Shown here: piece after piece, positions 51,764 through 59,210 of the stretch
Numbering within the stretch: position 1 is the stretch's first letter
How the letters are laid out: each line of letters begins with the position of its first letter
Source: Ruminococcus sp.
Lineage (GTDB): Bacteria; Bacillota; Clostridia; Oscillospirales; Ruminococcaceae
Assembly (NCBI RefSeq): GCF_019417665.1
Contig: NZ_DXUU01000004.1
Location: 54,507-118,506 of the forward strand
Length of the DNA stretch: 64,000 nt
Direction of reading: 5' to 3'
Program-made: the position numbers and the translations under genes
Notes under the pieces: generated by a model
Told to the model about the DNA's origin: nothing
Seen by the model: the letters and a program-made list of their open reading frames with translations, nothing else
Database searches by the model: none

Positions 51764-53920
51764 TTACGCTGACTCATGCCCCTCTTCCACCAAAGCAAAG
51801 TCCACATTACCGCTGTTCACATCGATCTTCGTGCACTGTACCCGTACCGTATCTCCCAGACGATAGCACGCAGTGCCCTGTTCTTCCCGGAAGGCAATGC
51901 TGTCGTCGTTGATCCAGTCACTCTCCGGCAGAGAAGCCACGTGTACCAGACCTTCCACAGTGTTAGGCAGTGCCACATAAAAGCCGAAGTCCGTCACGCC
52001 GGCAACAATGCCATCGAAGATCTCGCCCAGATGCTGCTGCATATACTCTGCTTTGTAGCAGTCATCGCAGTTACGCTCAATGGTAATGGCACGGACTTCT
52101 GTGTCACTGGATTGGGCAGATGCTTGTACCACAAATGCCGCATATCGTTCCTGAATTGCCCCAGCATCGGGATTCTCGCAGTAGCTGCTCAGGATACGGT
52201 GAATGGCAAGGTCAGGATACCGTCGAATGGGGGAAGTGAAATGAGCATAGTCCTTCAGTGCCAGACCAAAGTGCCCGATGGGCTCCGGTGCATAGGCTGC
52301 CTTTGCCATGGAACGCAGCACCATGACATTCAGTACCGGATACAGATCCGTGCCTCGTGCACCATCCAGGATCTGTGCCAGGTGTGTGGGCTTGATGTCT
52401 GTGAATACCGGAACCTCTACGCCCAGGCGTAGGAGGATCTTTTCCAGATTCTCGATCTTTTCCGCATTGGGCTTGTCGTGGACACGATAGACAAAGGGCA
52501 GGTTCTTTTCCCGTGCCATTTTTGCCGCAGCCTCGTTTGCCAGGAGCATCATTTCCTCAATGATACATTCGCTCTTGCCGCGCTCCCGTGCCACAACATC
52601 CACGCAGACGCCTTCCTCATTGATAACAAGCTTTCCCTCGGCAGTTTCCAGTTCCGGCGCACCACGCAGCTTCCGTTCCCGGAGACGGATATCGCATAGC
52701 TCATCCATCAAGGGAATCATGTGCACGACATCTTGATACTTGTCCAGCAGCTCCGGTGAAGCTGAGCCGTCCAGGATCTCATTGACTTCACTATAAACAC
52801 CTTTGACTGCTGAACGAATGACTGTCTTGCGGAAATCATACTTCACGATCTCGCCCTTTTCGTCCAATTCCATGAGAGCCGAAAAAGCAAGGCGATCCTC
52901 GCAGGGATTCAAAGAGCAGATGCCGTTGGACAAGCTCTTGGGCAGCATGGGAATCACGTGGTCAGCATAGTAAATACTGGTGCCTCGGCGCAGTGCCTCC
53001 TCATCCAGCGGTGTTTTCGGGCGGACATAGTGGGATACATCGGCAATGTGCACGCCCAGCTTGTAGCCTGTCTCCGTTTTTTCCAGAGAGACCGCATCGT
53101 CCAGATCTTTCGAGTGGGCACTGTCAATGGTAAAGATCGGCGTATCACGCAGATCCAGACGCTTTTTGTATTCCTCCTCCGGAATGGGTGCATTTGCAAG
53201 GCTATCCGCCTGCTGTACCACTTCTTCCGGGAATTCCTCTGTCACGCCGTGGAGTGCTACCATAGCCTGTGCGCAGACGCTGGCACGGGTAGAAGTGCCG
53301 AAGCTGAACACGATCTTCACCTTGTGCTCGGCATGGCGCTGACCACGATAGACTACCTCTGCCAGAACCTTTTCTCCTTCGTTGTACAGCACACTGTCCT
53401 TGCGCTGGATCTGAATGGGCGTCTTGGACATGGTGTCCGCCCGGAACATCAGTCTGCCGTCCTCATTGACGATAATACCAGTGAGACGGTTGTCCGCTTC
53501 TTCCAGAATGGCGAGGACTTCACCCTCAGGCTTGCCGCTTCGGGAGGGAATATTGCCGATGAGTACCCGGTCTTTTGTCATAGCGCCCTGCAAAAATTTT
53601 CCGGGGATAAACACATCCATTGCACCCTCTTCTTCCGGCCGTGCAAAGCCGAAGGTGCGGCTCAGGCGGACGATAGTTGCCGGGTAATAGCCCATATTGG
53701 CGGAGGAAACATAGCCCCGGCGGCGTTCGCAGATAGCACCCTCGTGCCGCAGTTCATCCACTGCCTTGCGGAAGTTTGCAGCGCCGCCCCGGTTGGTACG
53801 GCACTTTGTGGCAAGCTCCCGGTCACTCAGGGGTGTTCGTCCGTTTTTCTTCAGAATGGTCATGATCTTTTTGCGGTAGCTTTCGACGCTCTCTGCGCCG
53901 CCGAATTGCGTGTTTGCCAT
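51764..53920 (-). CDS. rnr: Ribonuclease R
   Basis: A 718-aa 3'-5' exoribonuclease of the RNB family that degrades structured RNA. An N-terminal helix-turn-helix-like region and cold-shock domains are followed by the RNB core (IFTIDSAHSKDLDDAVSLEK with the catalytic Asp cluster, HFTSPIRRYPDLAIHR) and a C-terminal S1 domain (FDGIVAGVTDFGFYVALPN). ATG 53920 follows AAAGGAG by seven bases. secG lies upstream on the same strand, the usual Firmicute order; smpB is not in this window on the downstream side. Confidence 0.95.
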   Translation of the reverse strand: MANTQFGGAESVESYRKKIMTILKKNGRTPLSDRELATKCRTNRGGAANFRKAVDELRHEGAICERRRGYVSSANMGYYPATIVRLSRTFGFARPEEEGAMDVFIPGKFLQGAMTKDRVLIGNIPSRSGKPEGEVLAILEEADNRLTGIIVNEDGRLMFRADTMSKTPIQIQRKDSVLYNEGEKVLAEVVYRGQRHAEHKVKIVFSFGTSTRASVCAQAMVALHGVTEEFPEEVVQQADSLANAPIPEEEYKKRLDLRDTPIFTIDSAHSKDLDDAVSLEKTETGYKLGVHIADVSHYVRPKTPLDEEALRRGTSIYYADHVIPMLPKSLSNGICSLNPCEDRLAFSALMELDEKGEIVKYDFRKTVIRSAVKGVYSEVNEILDGSASPELLDKYQDVVHMIPLMDELCDIRLRERKLRGAPELETAEGKLVINEEGVCVDVVARERGKSECIIEEMMLLANEAAAKMAREKNLPFVYRVHDKPNAEKIENLEKILLRLGVEVPVFTDIKPTHLAQILDGARGTDLYPVLNVMVLRSMAKAAYAPEPIGHFGLALKDYAHFTSPIRRYPDLAIHRILSSYCENPDAGAIQERYAAFVVQASAQSSDTEVRAITIERNCDDCYKAEYMQQHLGEIFDGIVAGVTDFGFYVALPNTVEGLVHVASLPESDWINDDSIAFREEQGTACYRLGDTVRVQCTKIDVNSGNVDFALVEEGHESA

Positions 53921-54041
53921 ACAATGGCTCCTTTCTCCTGCCGCCCACTGCGGCAGATCTCTTTTTCTCAAGCTTTACTTTTTTATCAGGAAATCTTTGT
54001 TTGTATACTGTTATTCCCTACAAAATGAAAAACAAACACCA

Positions 54042-54330
54042 TGTAGGGGGCGAACATGATTTGCCCGTATTTTCCGTCTGCAAATGGTCAATCTGTAAGC
54101 GAACACAGTTCGAGTGCGGGCGACCAATGGTCGCCCCTACTACATTGTCACGCTTAAAACTTTACTTTCTGTCTGGAAATCAGAAGCGTAGGGCGGTGGC
54201 TTGCTCCCGCCGTATTTATCTGAAATCTTCAATTGTAGAAAGATAAAGTTTTAAGTAGGACTTTGTACTACAATGGGTTTCCTCTTAGGTTTTTCGGGAA
54301 TGGCGGGAGCAAGCCCTCGCCCTGCGCTTT
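54042..54330. repeat. Repeats between secG and rnr
   Basis: Four copies of the GTAGGGGCG family (about 54042-54067, 54115-54142, 54187-54213, 54301-54328). The stretch from 54141 (ACTACATTGTCACGCTTAAA...AGCGTAGGGCGG) matches 51270-51330 in layout, so the elements are composites rather than single palindromes. The 582-bp gap holds no gene. Confidence 0.7.
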
Positions 54331-54422
54331 TCGTTTTTAAGTCTAAAAAGTTTCGTGTGGACTGAGTACTGCAAATGGAAACGCAGAGCGCTCGACAAAC
54401 AAAAATACACACTCCATCATGC

Positions 54423-54491
54423 ACAAAAAAACATCCTGCGCCTCAGCAACCTTCCCGACAATCCGGGAAAACACCGAAGCACAGGACGAAG
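54423..54491 (-). terminator. secG terminator
   Basis: CCTGTGC and GCGCAGG enclose a second hairpin (TTCCCG-GATTG-TCGGGAA) and are followed by a run of seven T residues on the minus strand. Confidence 0.6.
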
Positions 54492-54502
54492 AGCCGCTTC
54501 GT

Positions 54503-54760
54503 TTACTTGATGAGCAGCGGCATCACAATATCCATAAACAAAATCAGAACAAAGAATGCAACGGAACAAACGAATGTGATCTTCTTCAGACGTGCTTCCT
54601 TTGTGCGACCACGGTTTTTGTCATAGAACGAATCATTGCTTGCACCAGTCAGTGCAGCAGTAGCGTTCTGGGGCTTCTGCTCCTGCATCATGCAGATGAT
54701 GATGAGAACGACGCTGATCGCCAGGACAACAGCACCCAGGATAATTTCCAATACGCTCAT
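54503..54760 (-). CDS. secG: Preprotein translocase subunit SecG
   Basis: An 85-aa protein with two membrane spans (about 3-25 and 62-82) joined by a polar loop with TAALTGASNDSFYDKNRGRT. Size, topology and the QEQKP...GASNDSFY motif fit SecG of the Sec export channel. ATG 54760 follows GGGAGGAGGG. It precedes rnr. Confidence 0.92.
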   Translation of the reverse strand: MSVLEIILGAVVLAISVVLIIICMMQEQKPQNATAALTGASNDSFYDKNRGRTKEARLKKITFVCSVAFFVLILFMDIVMPLLIK

Positions 54761-55035
54761 GGAATCCCTCCTCCCGTCGTTTTTATGCAGTTTTCTGCAT
54801 TTTATCAATATCTCTAATATTATACCACGTTTTCCTGAAGATTGCAAGGGATTTTTCTCGGAAATTTAGACAAAGAAATCCTGTACAAACTGGTGATTTT
54901 TTATGAATTTGCCGCATAGAATGAGATGAGCAAAGAAAATACAAGTATGATTTTGATGGAAACTGTGGGAGAGAAACTTCTGCCGTGATAGTAAAATATC
55001 AGATCATGCTTAAAACCAGGGAGGTAATTATCATT

Positions 55036-55323
55036 ATGATGAAGAAAGATCTGCCAGCACCGACCGGGCATCACAATCTGATCCTGGAGGATCGATCGAA
55101 GCTGACACTGACGGGGGTGACGGATGTGGATTGTTTTGACGAGCGTATGATCAACCTGTTCACCAGTCTGGGGGAATTGACCATCAAGGGACGCAATCTG
55201 CACATCAATGATGTCAGCGTGGAAAGCGGCGACATGACCATTACCGGGGATATCTGGCTGCTGCAATACGGGGAAAAAGACCGCCGGGGACCGTTGTCCC
55301 TATTGGGAAAGCTGTTCCGATGA
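55036..55323 (+). CDS. yabP: Sporulation protein YabP
   Basis: A 95-aa protein starting MMKKDLPAP, with HNLILEDRSKLTLTGVTDVD and LTIKGRNLHINDVSVESGDM, hallmark of the YabP/YqfC family required for spore cortex or coat assembly. GGGAGG lies upstream; ATG 55036 or the adjacent ATG 55039 may be used. It overlaps yabQ by ATGATG. Confidence 0.93.
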   Translation: MMKKDLPAPTGHHNLILEDRSKLTLTGVTDVDCFDERMINLFTSLGELTIKGRNLHINDVSVESGDMTITGDIWLLQYGEKDRRGPLSLLGKLFR

Positions 55324-55913
55324 TGGAGCTGGAGACTTTTTTCACTGTGCCGGAACAGACACGGCTGTTGATCTTTGCTGTACTGTTGGGGATCCCGTTG
55401 GGTTTCTGTTTCGATATTTTGCGTACCCTGCGTGTGCTGATCTCCCATGGACGGCTTGCCACAGCACTGGAGGATATTGTCTTTCTGCTGCTTTGGGGAA
55501 TATCGCTTCTCTGTTTTTCCACTGTTTTGGCACGCGGCGAGCTGAGAGGATATTATGCCATGGGGAGTGCGTTGGGCTTTTTATTATACCGGTGCACCCT
55601 GGGATGTGTGACAGTCCCCCTGCTGCGGCGGATCTTCGGTGCGGTGGGATGTTTTCTGCGCTGGCTGACGGCACCGCTTTTCCACGGCATTGTGCGGATT
55701 TGCGGTGGTTTGAAAGAGAATTTTGGACATTTCGCCAAACTTTCGGGAAAAGCTTCTTTTTTTTCGCATTTGCCCTTGATTGGAGACGGAAAAATGTTGT
55801 ATAATAAAACAGACAGATCAGAACAGGAGGCGGCAAGAAGATGGCAAAGGCAGAACAGAAGGAAAAAAAACAATCACGCTGGATCTTCCGGGTCATCAGC
55901 CGGACAGCAGTAA
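55320..55913 (+). CDS. yabQ: Spore cortex biosynthesis protein YabQ
   Basis: A 197-aa membrane protein with about four spans and the YabQ features LGIPLGFCFDILRTLR, EDIVFLLLWGISLL and GYYAMGSALGFLLYR. It acts in spore cortex formation. The basic C-terminal tail overlaps the divIC-like gene by 73 bp in another frame, an unusually long overlap but both frames have clean features. Confidence 0.9.
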   Translation: MMELETFFTVPEQTRLLIFAVLLGIPLGFCFDILRTLRVLISHGRLATALEDIVFLLLWGISLLCFSTVLARGELRGYYAMGSALGFLLYRCTLGCVTVPLLRRIFGAVGCFLRWLTAPLFHGIVRICGGLKENFGHFAKLSGKASFFSHLPLIGDGKMLYNKTDRSEQEAARRWQRQNRRKKNNHAGSSGSSAGQQ

Positions 55914-56152
55914 TTGCGGCGATCGTGGGCTGCACCGTCAGTGTGGTTTCCATCCAGTCCAGCATTGCGGAGAAAAAGACGGAACTTGCGCAGGTACAGA
56001 AGCGGATCGATAACCTCACCGCAGAAAACGAGGATCTGGAACGGATCCTTGACAGCGGCGACATCGACAGCTATATGGAACGGCTTGCAAGAGAAGAGTA
56101 CAACTATGCATATCCGGATGAATTCCGGTTCTATGACACATCGAGAAACTGA
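55841..56152 (+). CDS. divIC: Septum formation initiator family protein (DivIC/FtsL-like)
   Basis: A 103-aa bitopic protein: basic cytoplasmic start, one span (about 17-37), a coiled coil (AEKKTELAQVQKRIDNLTAE) and the conserved end DSYMERLAREEYNYAYPDEF. It is a divisome scaffold component. GGAGG lies 10 bases before the ATG. Its place after yabP-yabQ and before yabR is the classic Firmicute order. Confidence 0.92.
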   Translation: MAKAEQKEKKQSRWIFRVISRTAVIAAIVGCTVSVVSIQSSIAEKKTELAQVQKRIDNLTAENEDLERILDSGDIDSYMERLAREEYNYAYPDEFRFYDTSRN

Positions 56153-56195
56153 ATATCGCAGGAAGCAGCGAGAAGAGAAAGGGATACGGAGTTAC

Positions 56196-56666
56196 ATGCA
56201 GGTCGAAATCGGTAAAATTTATGAGGGCACAGTCAAGAATATCACCAAGTATGGTACGTTTGTGGATATTCACAATCCAGAGGGAGAACGTTTGATGGGC
56301 ATGGTGCACATCTCAGAGATTTCCCGCAGTTATGTCAATGAGATCCGGGATTTTGTGACAGAGGGACAGCAGGTGCGTGTGAAAGTCATTGGTATCAATC
56401 CGCAGGGAAAGATCAGTCTGTCTATGAAGCAGGTGGAAGATGCACCGGATGCCGGAAGTCGTCGTGCACCCCGTCCACCCCGTGCAGAGGGACAGCATCA
56501 GGCACCACGACGCAGCAAGCCGAATGTCTGGGAACCGAAGAAAAAGCCCGAACCTACCGAGCTGACCTTTGAGGATATGCTTTCCCGGTTCAAGCAGAAC
56601 AGCGAAGAGCGTATGTGTGACATTAAGCGTAATACCGAACGGAAAAACCGTTCCAGAAGAAAGTAA
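56196..56666 (+). CDS. yabR: S1 RNA-binding domain protein YabR
   Basis: A 156-aa protein with one S1 domain at residues 4-76 (GKIYEGTVKNITKYGTFVDI, MVHISEIS, VRVKVIGIN, KISLSMKQ) and a basic, Pro/Arg-rich tail of 80 residues. It likely binds RNA or ribosomes. The start at 56196 begins just before the S1 fold and has GGAG four bases upstream; the longer open frame overlaps divIC. Confidence 0.88.
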   Translation: MQVEIGKIYEGTVKNITKYGTFVDIHNPEGERLMGMVHISEISRSYVNEIRDFVTEGQQVRVKVIGINPQGKISLSMKQVEDAPDAGSRRAPRPPRAEGQHQAPRRSKPNVWEPKKKPEPTELTFEDMLSRFKQNSEERMCDIKRNTERKNRSRRK

Positions 56667-56677
56667 TTACAAAAAAG

Positions 56678-56705
56678 CAGCTCCTGATGAAAAGGGGCTG
56701 TTTTT
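56678..56705 (+). terminator. yabR terminator
   Basis: CAGCTCC and GGGGCTG pair around TGATGAAAA and are followed by TTTTT. The next toxin promoter starts two bases later. Confidence 0.8.
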
Positions 56706-56706
56706 G

Positions 56707-56823
56707 TTGACATTTTCTGTTACATCCTGTATAATAGAAAACAAAGAGAGCATATCGTGTGCGGATACATATTGTGTATGTGTATAGGCGGTCAAATCCT
56801 CGCTCCCGGAAGGGAGCGATTGC
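56707..56823 (+). promoter_or_regulatory. Toxin 1 promoter and self-sequestering leader
   Basis: TTGACA (56707-56712), 17 bp, TATAAT (56730-56735). The leader holds CGCTCCC-GGAA-GGGAGCG, a perfect hairpin that buries the Shine-Dalgarno GGGAG seven bases before the toxin ATG. Confidence 0.8.
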
Positions 56824-56824
56824 T

Positions 56825-56908
56825 ATGACATTGATAGAAGTTTTAACACTCCTTAGTCTCATCTGCCAGATCATCAGAATCATGCAGGATAGTAATAAAC
56901 GGAAATAA
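56825..56908 (+). CDS. Small hydrophobic peptide, type I toxin (unit 1)
   Basis: A 27-aa peptide, MTLIEVLTLLSLICQIIRIM followed by QDSNKRK: one membrane span with a polar, basic tail. It resembles the Hol_Tox/TxpA-type type I toxins that depolarise or damage the membrane. The stop codon lies inside the terminator stem. The unit has a toxin promoter, a blocked ribosome site and a convergent antisense RNA, as in txpA/RatA and bsrG/SR4. Confidence 0.75.
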   Translation: MTLIEVLTLLSLICQIIRIMQDSNKRK

Positions 56909-56988
56909 CCGCCCCAGTGCCTAATTGAAGCGGTTATTTTCTGTAACTACTTATTGGGAGCTGACCGCCGAAGCGATAGGCTCTCTTC
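56903..56988 (-). ncRNA. Antisense antitoxin RNA (unit 1)
   Basis: Promoter TTGACA (57023-57018), 17 bp, TATACT (57000-56995). The transcript carries GGCGGTCAGCTCCC, whose GCTCCC can pair with the toxin Shine-Dalgarno GGGAGC, and ends in the shared terminator AAATAACCGC/GCGGTTATTT (56939-56903), overlapping the toxin mRNA 3' end. Confidence 0.72.
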
Positions 56989-57037
56989 TCTTATAGTATA
57001 GCTGATTTTTTCAAATTTGTCAAGTATTGATTTTTAT

Positions 57038-57146
57038 TTGACATTTGTTGGAATTTATGATAAAATGAATCCAAGAGAGTATACCAGTAACGGTAGGCGG
57101 TCATTCTCGCTCCCACACATCTCATGGTGGATGGGAGGTGATATCT
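57038..57146 (+). promoter_or_regulatory. Toxin 2 promoter and self-sequestering leader
   Basis: TTGACA (57038-57043), 17 bp, TAAAAT (57061-57066). CTCCCA upstream pairs with TGGGAG, which contains the Shine-Dalgarno GGGAGG before ATG 57147. Confidence 0.75.
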
Positions 57147-57248
57147 ATGGATTATGTGACATGGTCTGACCTGATTCAGGTTGGTACTTTTCTTGTGGCA
57201 TACAGCACGTTTTTGTACATGCTTTTCCATAATCACAAAAAGAAATAA
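57147..57248 (+). CDS. Small hydrophobic peptide, type I toxin (unit 2)
   Basis: A 33-aa peptide starting MDYVTWSDLIQVGTFLVAYS and ending MLFHNHKKK: one span and a basic tail. It differs from units 1 and 3 and is closer to the holin-like toxin pattern (Hol_Tox) of Firmicutes. Leader, terminator and antisense gene are laid out as in the flanking units. Confidence 0.75.
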   Translation: MDYVTWSDLIQVGTFLVAYSTFLYMLFHNHKKK

Positions 57249-57327
57249 CCGCCCCAGCTACCAACTTGTGGCGGTTATTTCTTAACCTTTACATATGGGA
57301 GCGACCGTCTGCCGGTGTACTCCCTTC
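57243..57327 (-). ncRNA. Antisense antitoxin RNA (unit 2)
   Basis: Promoter TTGACA (57362-57357), 17 bp, TATACT (57339-57334). The RNA has GGTCGCTCCCATATG; its CTCCCAT is complementary to ATGGGAG at the toxin 2 ribosome site. It ends at AAATAACCGCC/GGCGGTTATTT (57280-57243). Confidence 0.72.
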
Positions 57328-57381
57328 TTTTATAGTATACCCGATTTTTCCGGGGATGTCAAGGATTTTTGAAAATATTTG

Positions 57382-57499
57382 TTGACATATTCTGTCACAT
57401 CCTGTATAATAAAGCAGGAAGAGAGCATATCGTGTGCGGATACATATTATGTATGTGTATAGGTGGTCAAATCCTCGCTCCCGGAAGGGAGTGATTGCT
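57382..57499 (+). promoter_or_regulatory. Toxin 3 promoter and self-sequestering leader
   Basis: TTGACA (57382-57387), 17 bp, TATAAT (57405-57410); leader hairpin GCTCCC-GGAA-GGGAGT over the Shine-Dalgarno. Sequence is nearly the same as unit 1. Confidence 0.78.
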
Positions 57500-57583
57500 A
57501 TGACATTGATAGAAGTTTTAACACTCCTTAGTCTCATCTGTCAGATCATCAGAATCATGCAGGATAGTAATAAACGGAAATAA
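57500..57583 (+). CDS. Small hydrophobic peptide, type I toxin (unit 3)
   Basis: Encodes the same 27-aa peptide as unit 1 (MTLIEVLTLLSLICQIIRIM, then QDSNKRK) with a few silent differences, so unit 3 is a recent duplicate that jumps over unit 2. Confidence 0.75.
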   Translation: MTLIEVLTLLSLICQIIRIMQDSNKRK

Positions 57584-57665
57584 CCGCCCCAGCAGCCAAA
57601 CTTGGACGGTTATTTCTATAATCTCTAAACTTGGGAGCTGACCGCCGAAGCGATAGGCTCTCTTC
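57578..57665 (-). ncRNA. Antisense antitoxin RNA (unit 3)
   Basis: Promoter TTGACA (57700-57695), 17 bp, TATACT (57677-57672); RNA with GGCGGTCAGCTCCC; terminator AAATAACCG/CGGTTATTT (57615-57578). Confidence 0.72.
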
Positions 57666-57766
57666 TCTTATAGTATACCCGATTTTTCCGGGGATGTCAA
57701 GGGTTTGGATTCGCTTTTTGAAAAAATGTATTCTGCGGAAAAACAGCGCAGGCGGCGTTTTTTATC

Positions 57767-57827
57767 TTGCCAAACCCTTTTTTCTATGGTATAATTATCG
57801 TAACATTACTGTGACCACACGGTAATG
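57767..57827 (+). promoter_or_regulatory. Promoter and palindrome upstream of the SPFH module
   Basis: TTGCCA (57767-57772), 17 bp, TATAAT (57790-57795). Over the expected start site is CATTACTGTG-ACCA-CACGGTAATG (57804-57827), a 10-bp inverted repeat with a single G-T mismatch, a plausible operator. Confidence 0.7.
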
Positions 57828-57870
57828 AAATGTCAAATGAAAAAATGTTTCTGATCTATAGGAGGTACAT

Positions 57871-59142
57871 ATGGGTATTATTCGTGCTGCTGCCGGTGCA
57901 GTCGGCGGCTCGTTGGCAGATTCTTGGCTGGAATATATTACAGCAGATAACATGGGCCCCACCACCGTAATGACAAAGGGCGTACAGGTGACACGGGGAA
58001 AGCGCAGCAGTAATCGAAAGGGAACGCCGGATATTATTTCCAATGGTTCCCGCATTGAAGTGGGTCCCAATCAGATGATGATCCTGGTGGACAGCGGCAG
58101 GATCGTGGACTATACCGCAGAAGAGGGCTGCTATGAGGTCTATCTCTCCTCTGCCCCCTCTATGTTCAATGGCGAGTTGAAAGAATCCGTCCGGGAGACA
58201 TTCGAGCGTTTCAGATTCGGCGGTCAGCCCGGCAAATCCCAGCAGGTCTATTTCATCAACTTACAGGAGATTCGAGGTGTGAAGTTCGGTACACGTAATG
58301 CACTCCAGTATTTTGATGGTTTCTATAATGCAGAGCTGTTTGTGCGCTGTCACGGCTCTTATTCCGTGAAGATTACCGATCCGCTGAAATTCTATATGGA
58401 AGTGGCTCCCCGCAATGCAGAACGGTTGGAATTCAGCGATCTGGGTGATCAGTTTAATGCGGAATTCCTGACAGCGCTCCAGACGGCGATTGGGCAGATG
58501 GCGGTGGATGGCGTGCGGATCTCGGCGCTGTCGTCCAAGAGTATGGAACTGTCCAAGTATATGGCAACGGTGCTGGATGAGGACTGGACTCAGGCACGTG
58601 GTATGGAAATTTGTTCCGTGGGTATCGCCAGCATCAGCTATGACGACGAGAGCAAGGCACTCATCAATATGCGCAACCAGGGTGCTATGATGTCCGACCC
58701 TACTATCCGGGAGGGTTATGTTCAGGGGGCAATTGCAAAGGGTCTGCAAAATGCCGGTTCTAATACTGCCGGTGCTGGTCAGGCGTTTATGGCAATGGGC
58801 ATGGGCATGCAGAACGCCGGAAACTTTATGGCAAGCGCTTCGGCGACCAATGCCCAACAGATGCAGCAAATGCAGCAGAATCAGCCCATGCAGCAGCCGG
58901 CAGCAGGCAGCTGGACTTGCAGCTGCGGTGCAGTCAATACGGGGAATTTCTGCACCAACTGCGGCAATAAAAAACCAGCTCCGGCAGGGGGCTGGACTTG
59001 CAGCTGCGGCACTGTCAATACAGGGAATTTCTGTACTAACTGCGGCAGTAAAAAGCCGGAGACATCTGGCAGCTGGACTTGCAGCTGTGGAACATCCAAT
59101 ACCGGGAAATTTTGCACCAACTGCGGAAAACCCAGAAATTAA
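57871..59142 (+). CDS. SPFH-domain protein with three C-terminal zinc ribbons (YdjI-like)
   Basis: A 423-aa protein. Residues 30-300 form an SPFH/virion-core-like domain (VGPNQMMILVDSGRIVDYT, YFINLQEIRGVKFGT, ELFVRCHGSYSVKITDP). A Met/Gly/Gln-rich linker follows, then three tandem zinc ribbons of about 27 residues, each WTCSCGxxNTGxFCTNCG. B. subtilis YdjI has the same SPFH core and works with membrane partners in envelope stress. AGGAGG precedes the ATG. The two genes that follow encode the likely membrane partners; no PspA homologue is seen nearby. Confidence 0.88.
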   Translation: MGIIRAAAGAVGGSLADSWLEYITADNMGPTTVMTKGVQVTRGKRSSNRKGTPDIISNGSRIEVGPNQMMILVDSGRIVDYTAEEGCYEVYLSSAPSMFNGELKESVRETFERFRFGGQPGKSQQVYFINLQEIRGVKFGTRNALQYFDGFYNAELFVRCHGSYSVKITDPLKFYMEVAPRNAERLEFSDLGDQFNAEFLTALQTAIGQMAVDGVRISALSSKSMELSKYMATVLDEDWTQARGMEICSVGIASISYDDESKALINMRNQGAMMSDPTIREGYVQGAIAKGLQNAGSNTAGAGQAFMAMGMGMQNAGNFMASASATNAQQMQQMQQNQPMQQPAAGSWTCSCGAVNTGNFCTNCGNKKPAPAGGWTCSCGTVNTGNFCTNCGSKKPETSGSWTCSCGTSNTGKFCTNCGKPRN

Positions 59143-59210
59143 CGGATGCTGTCGTGCATAAGACTTGCAAATATTGATTTGCCTTATGAATTAGAGAAAG
59201 GGGTACAGGA

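Noticed and set aside
54375..54817. Overlapping short frames on the plus strand opposite secG
   Set aside because: They are shadows of secG and its terminator, without ribosome sites or domains.
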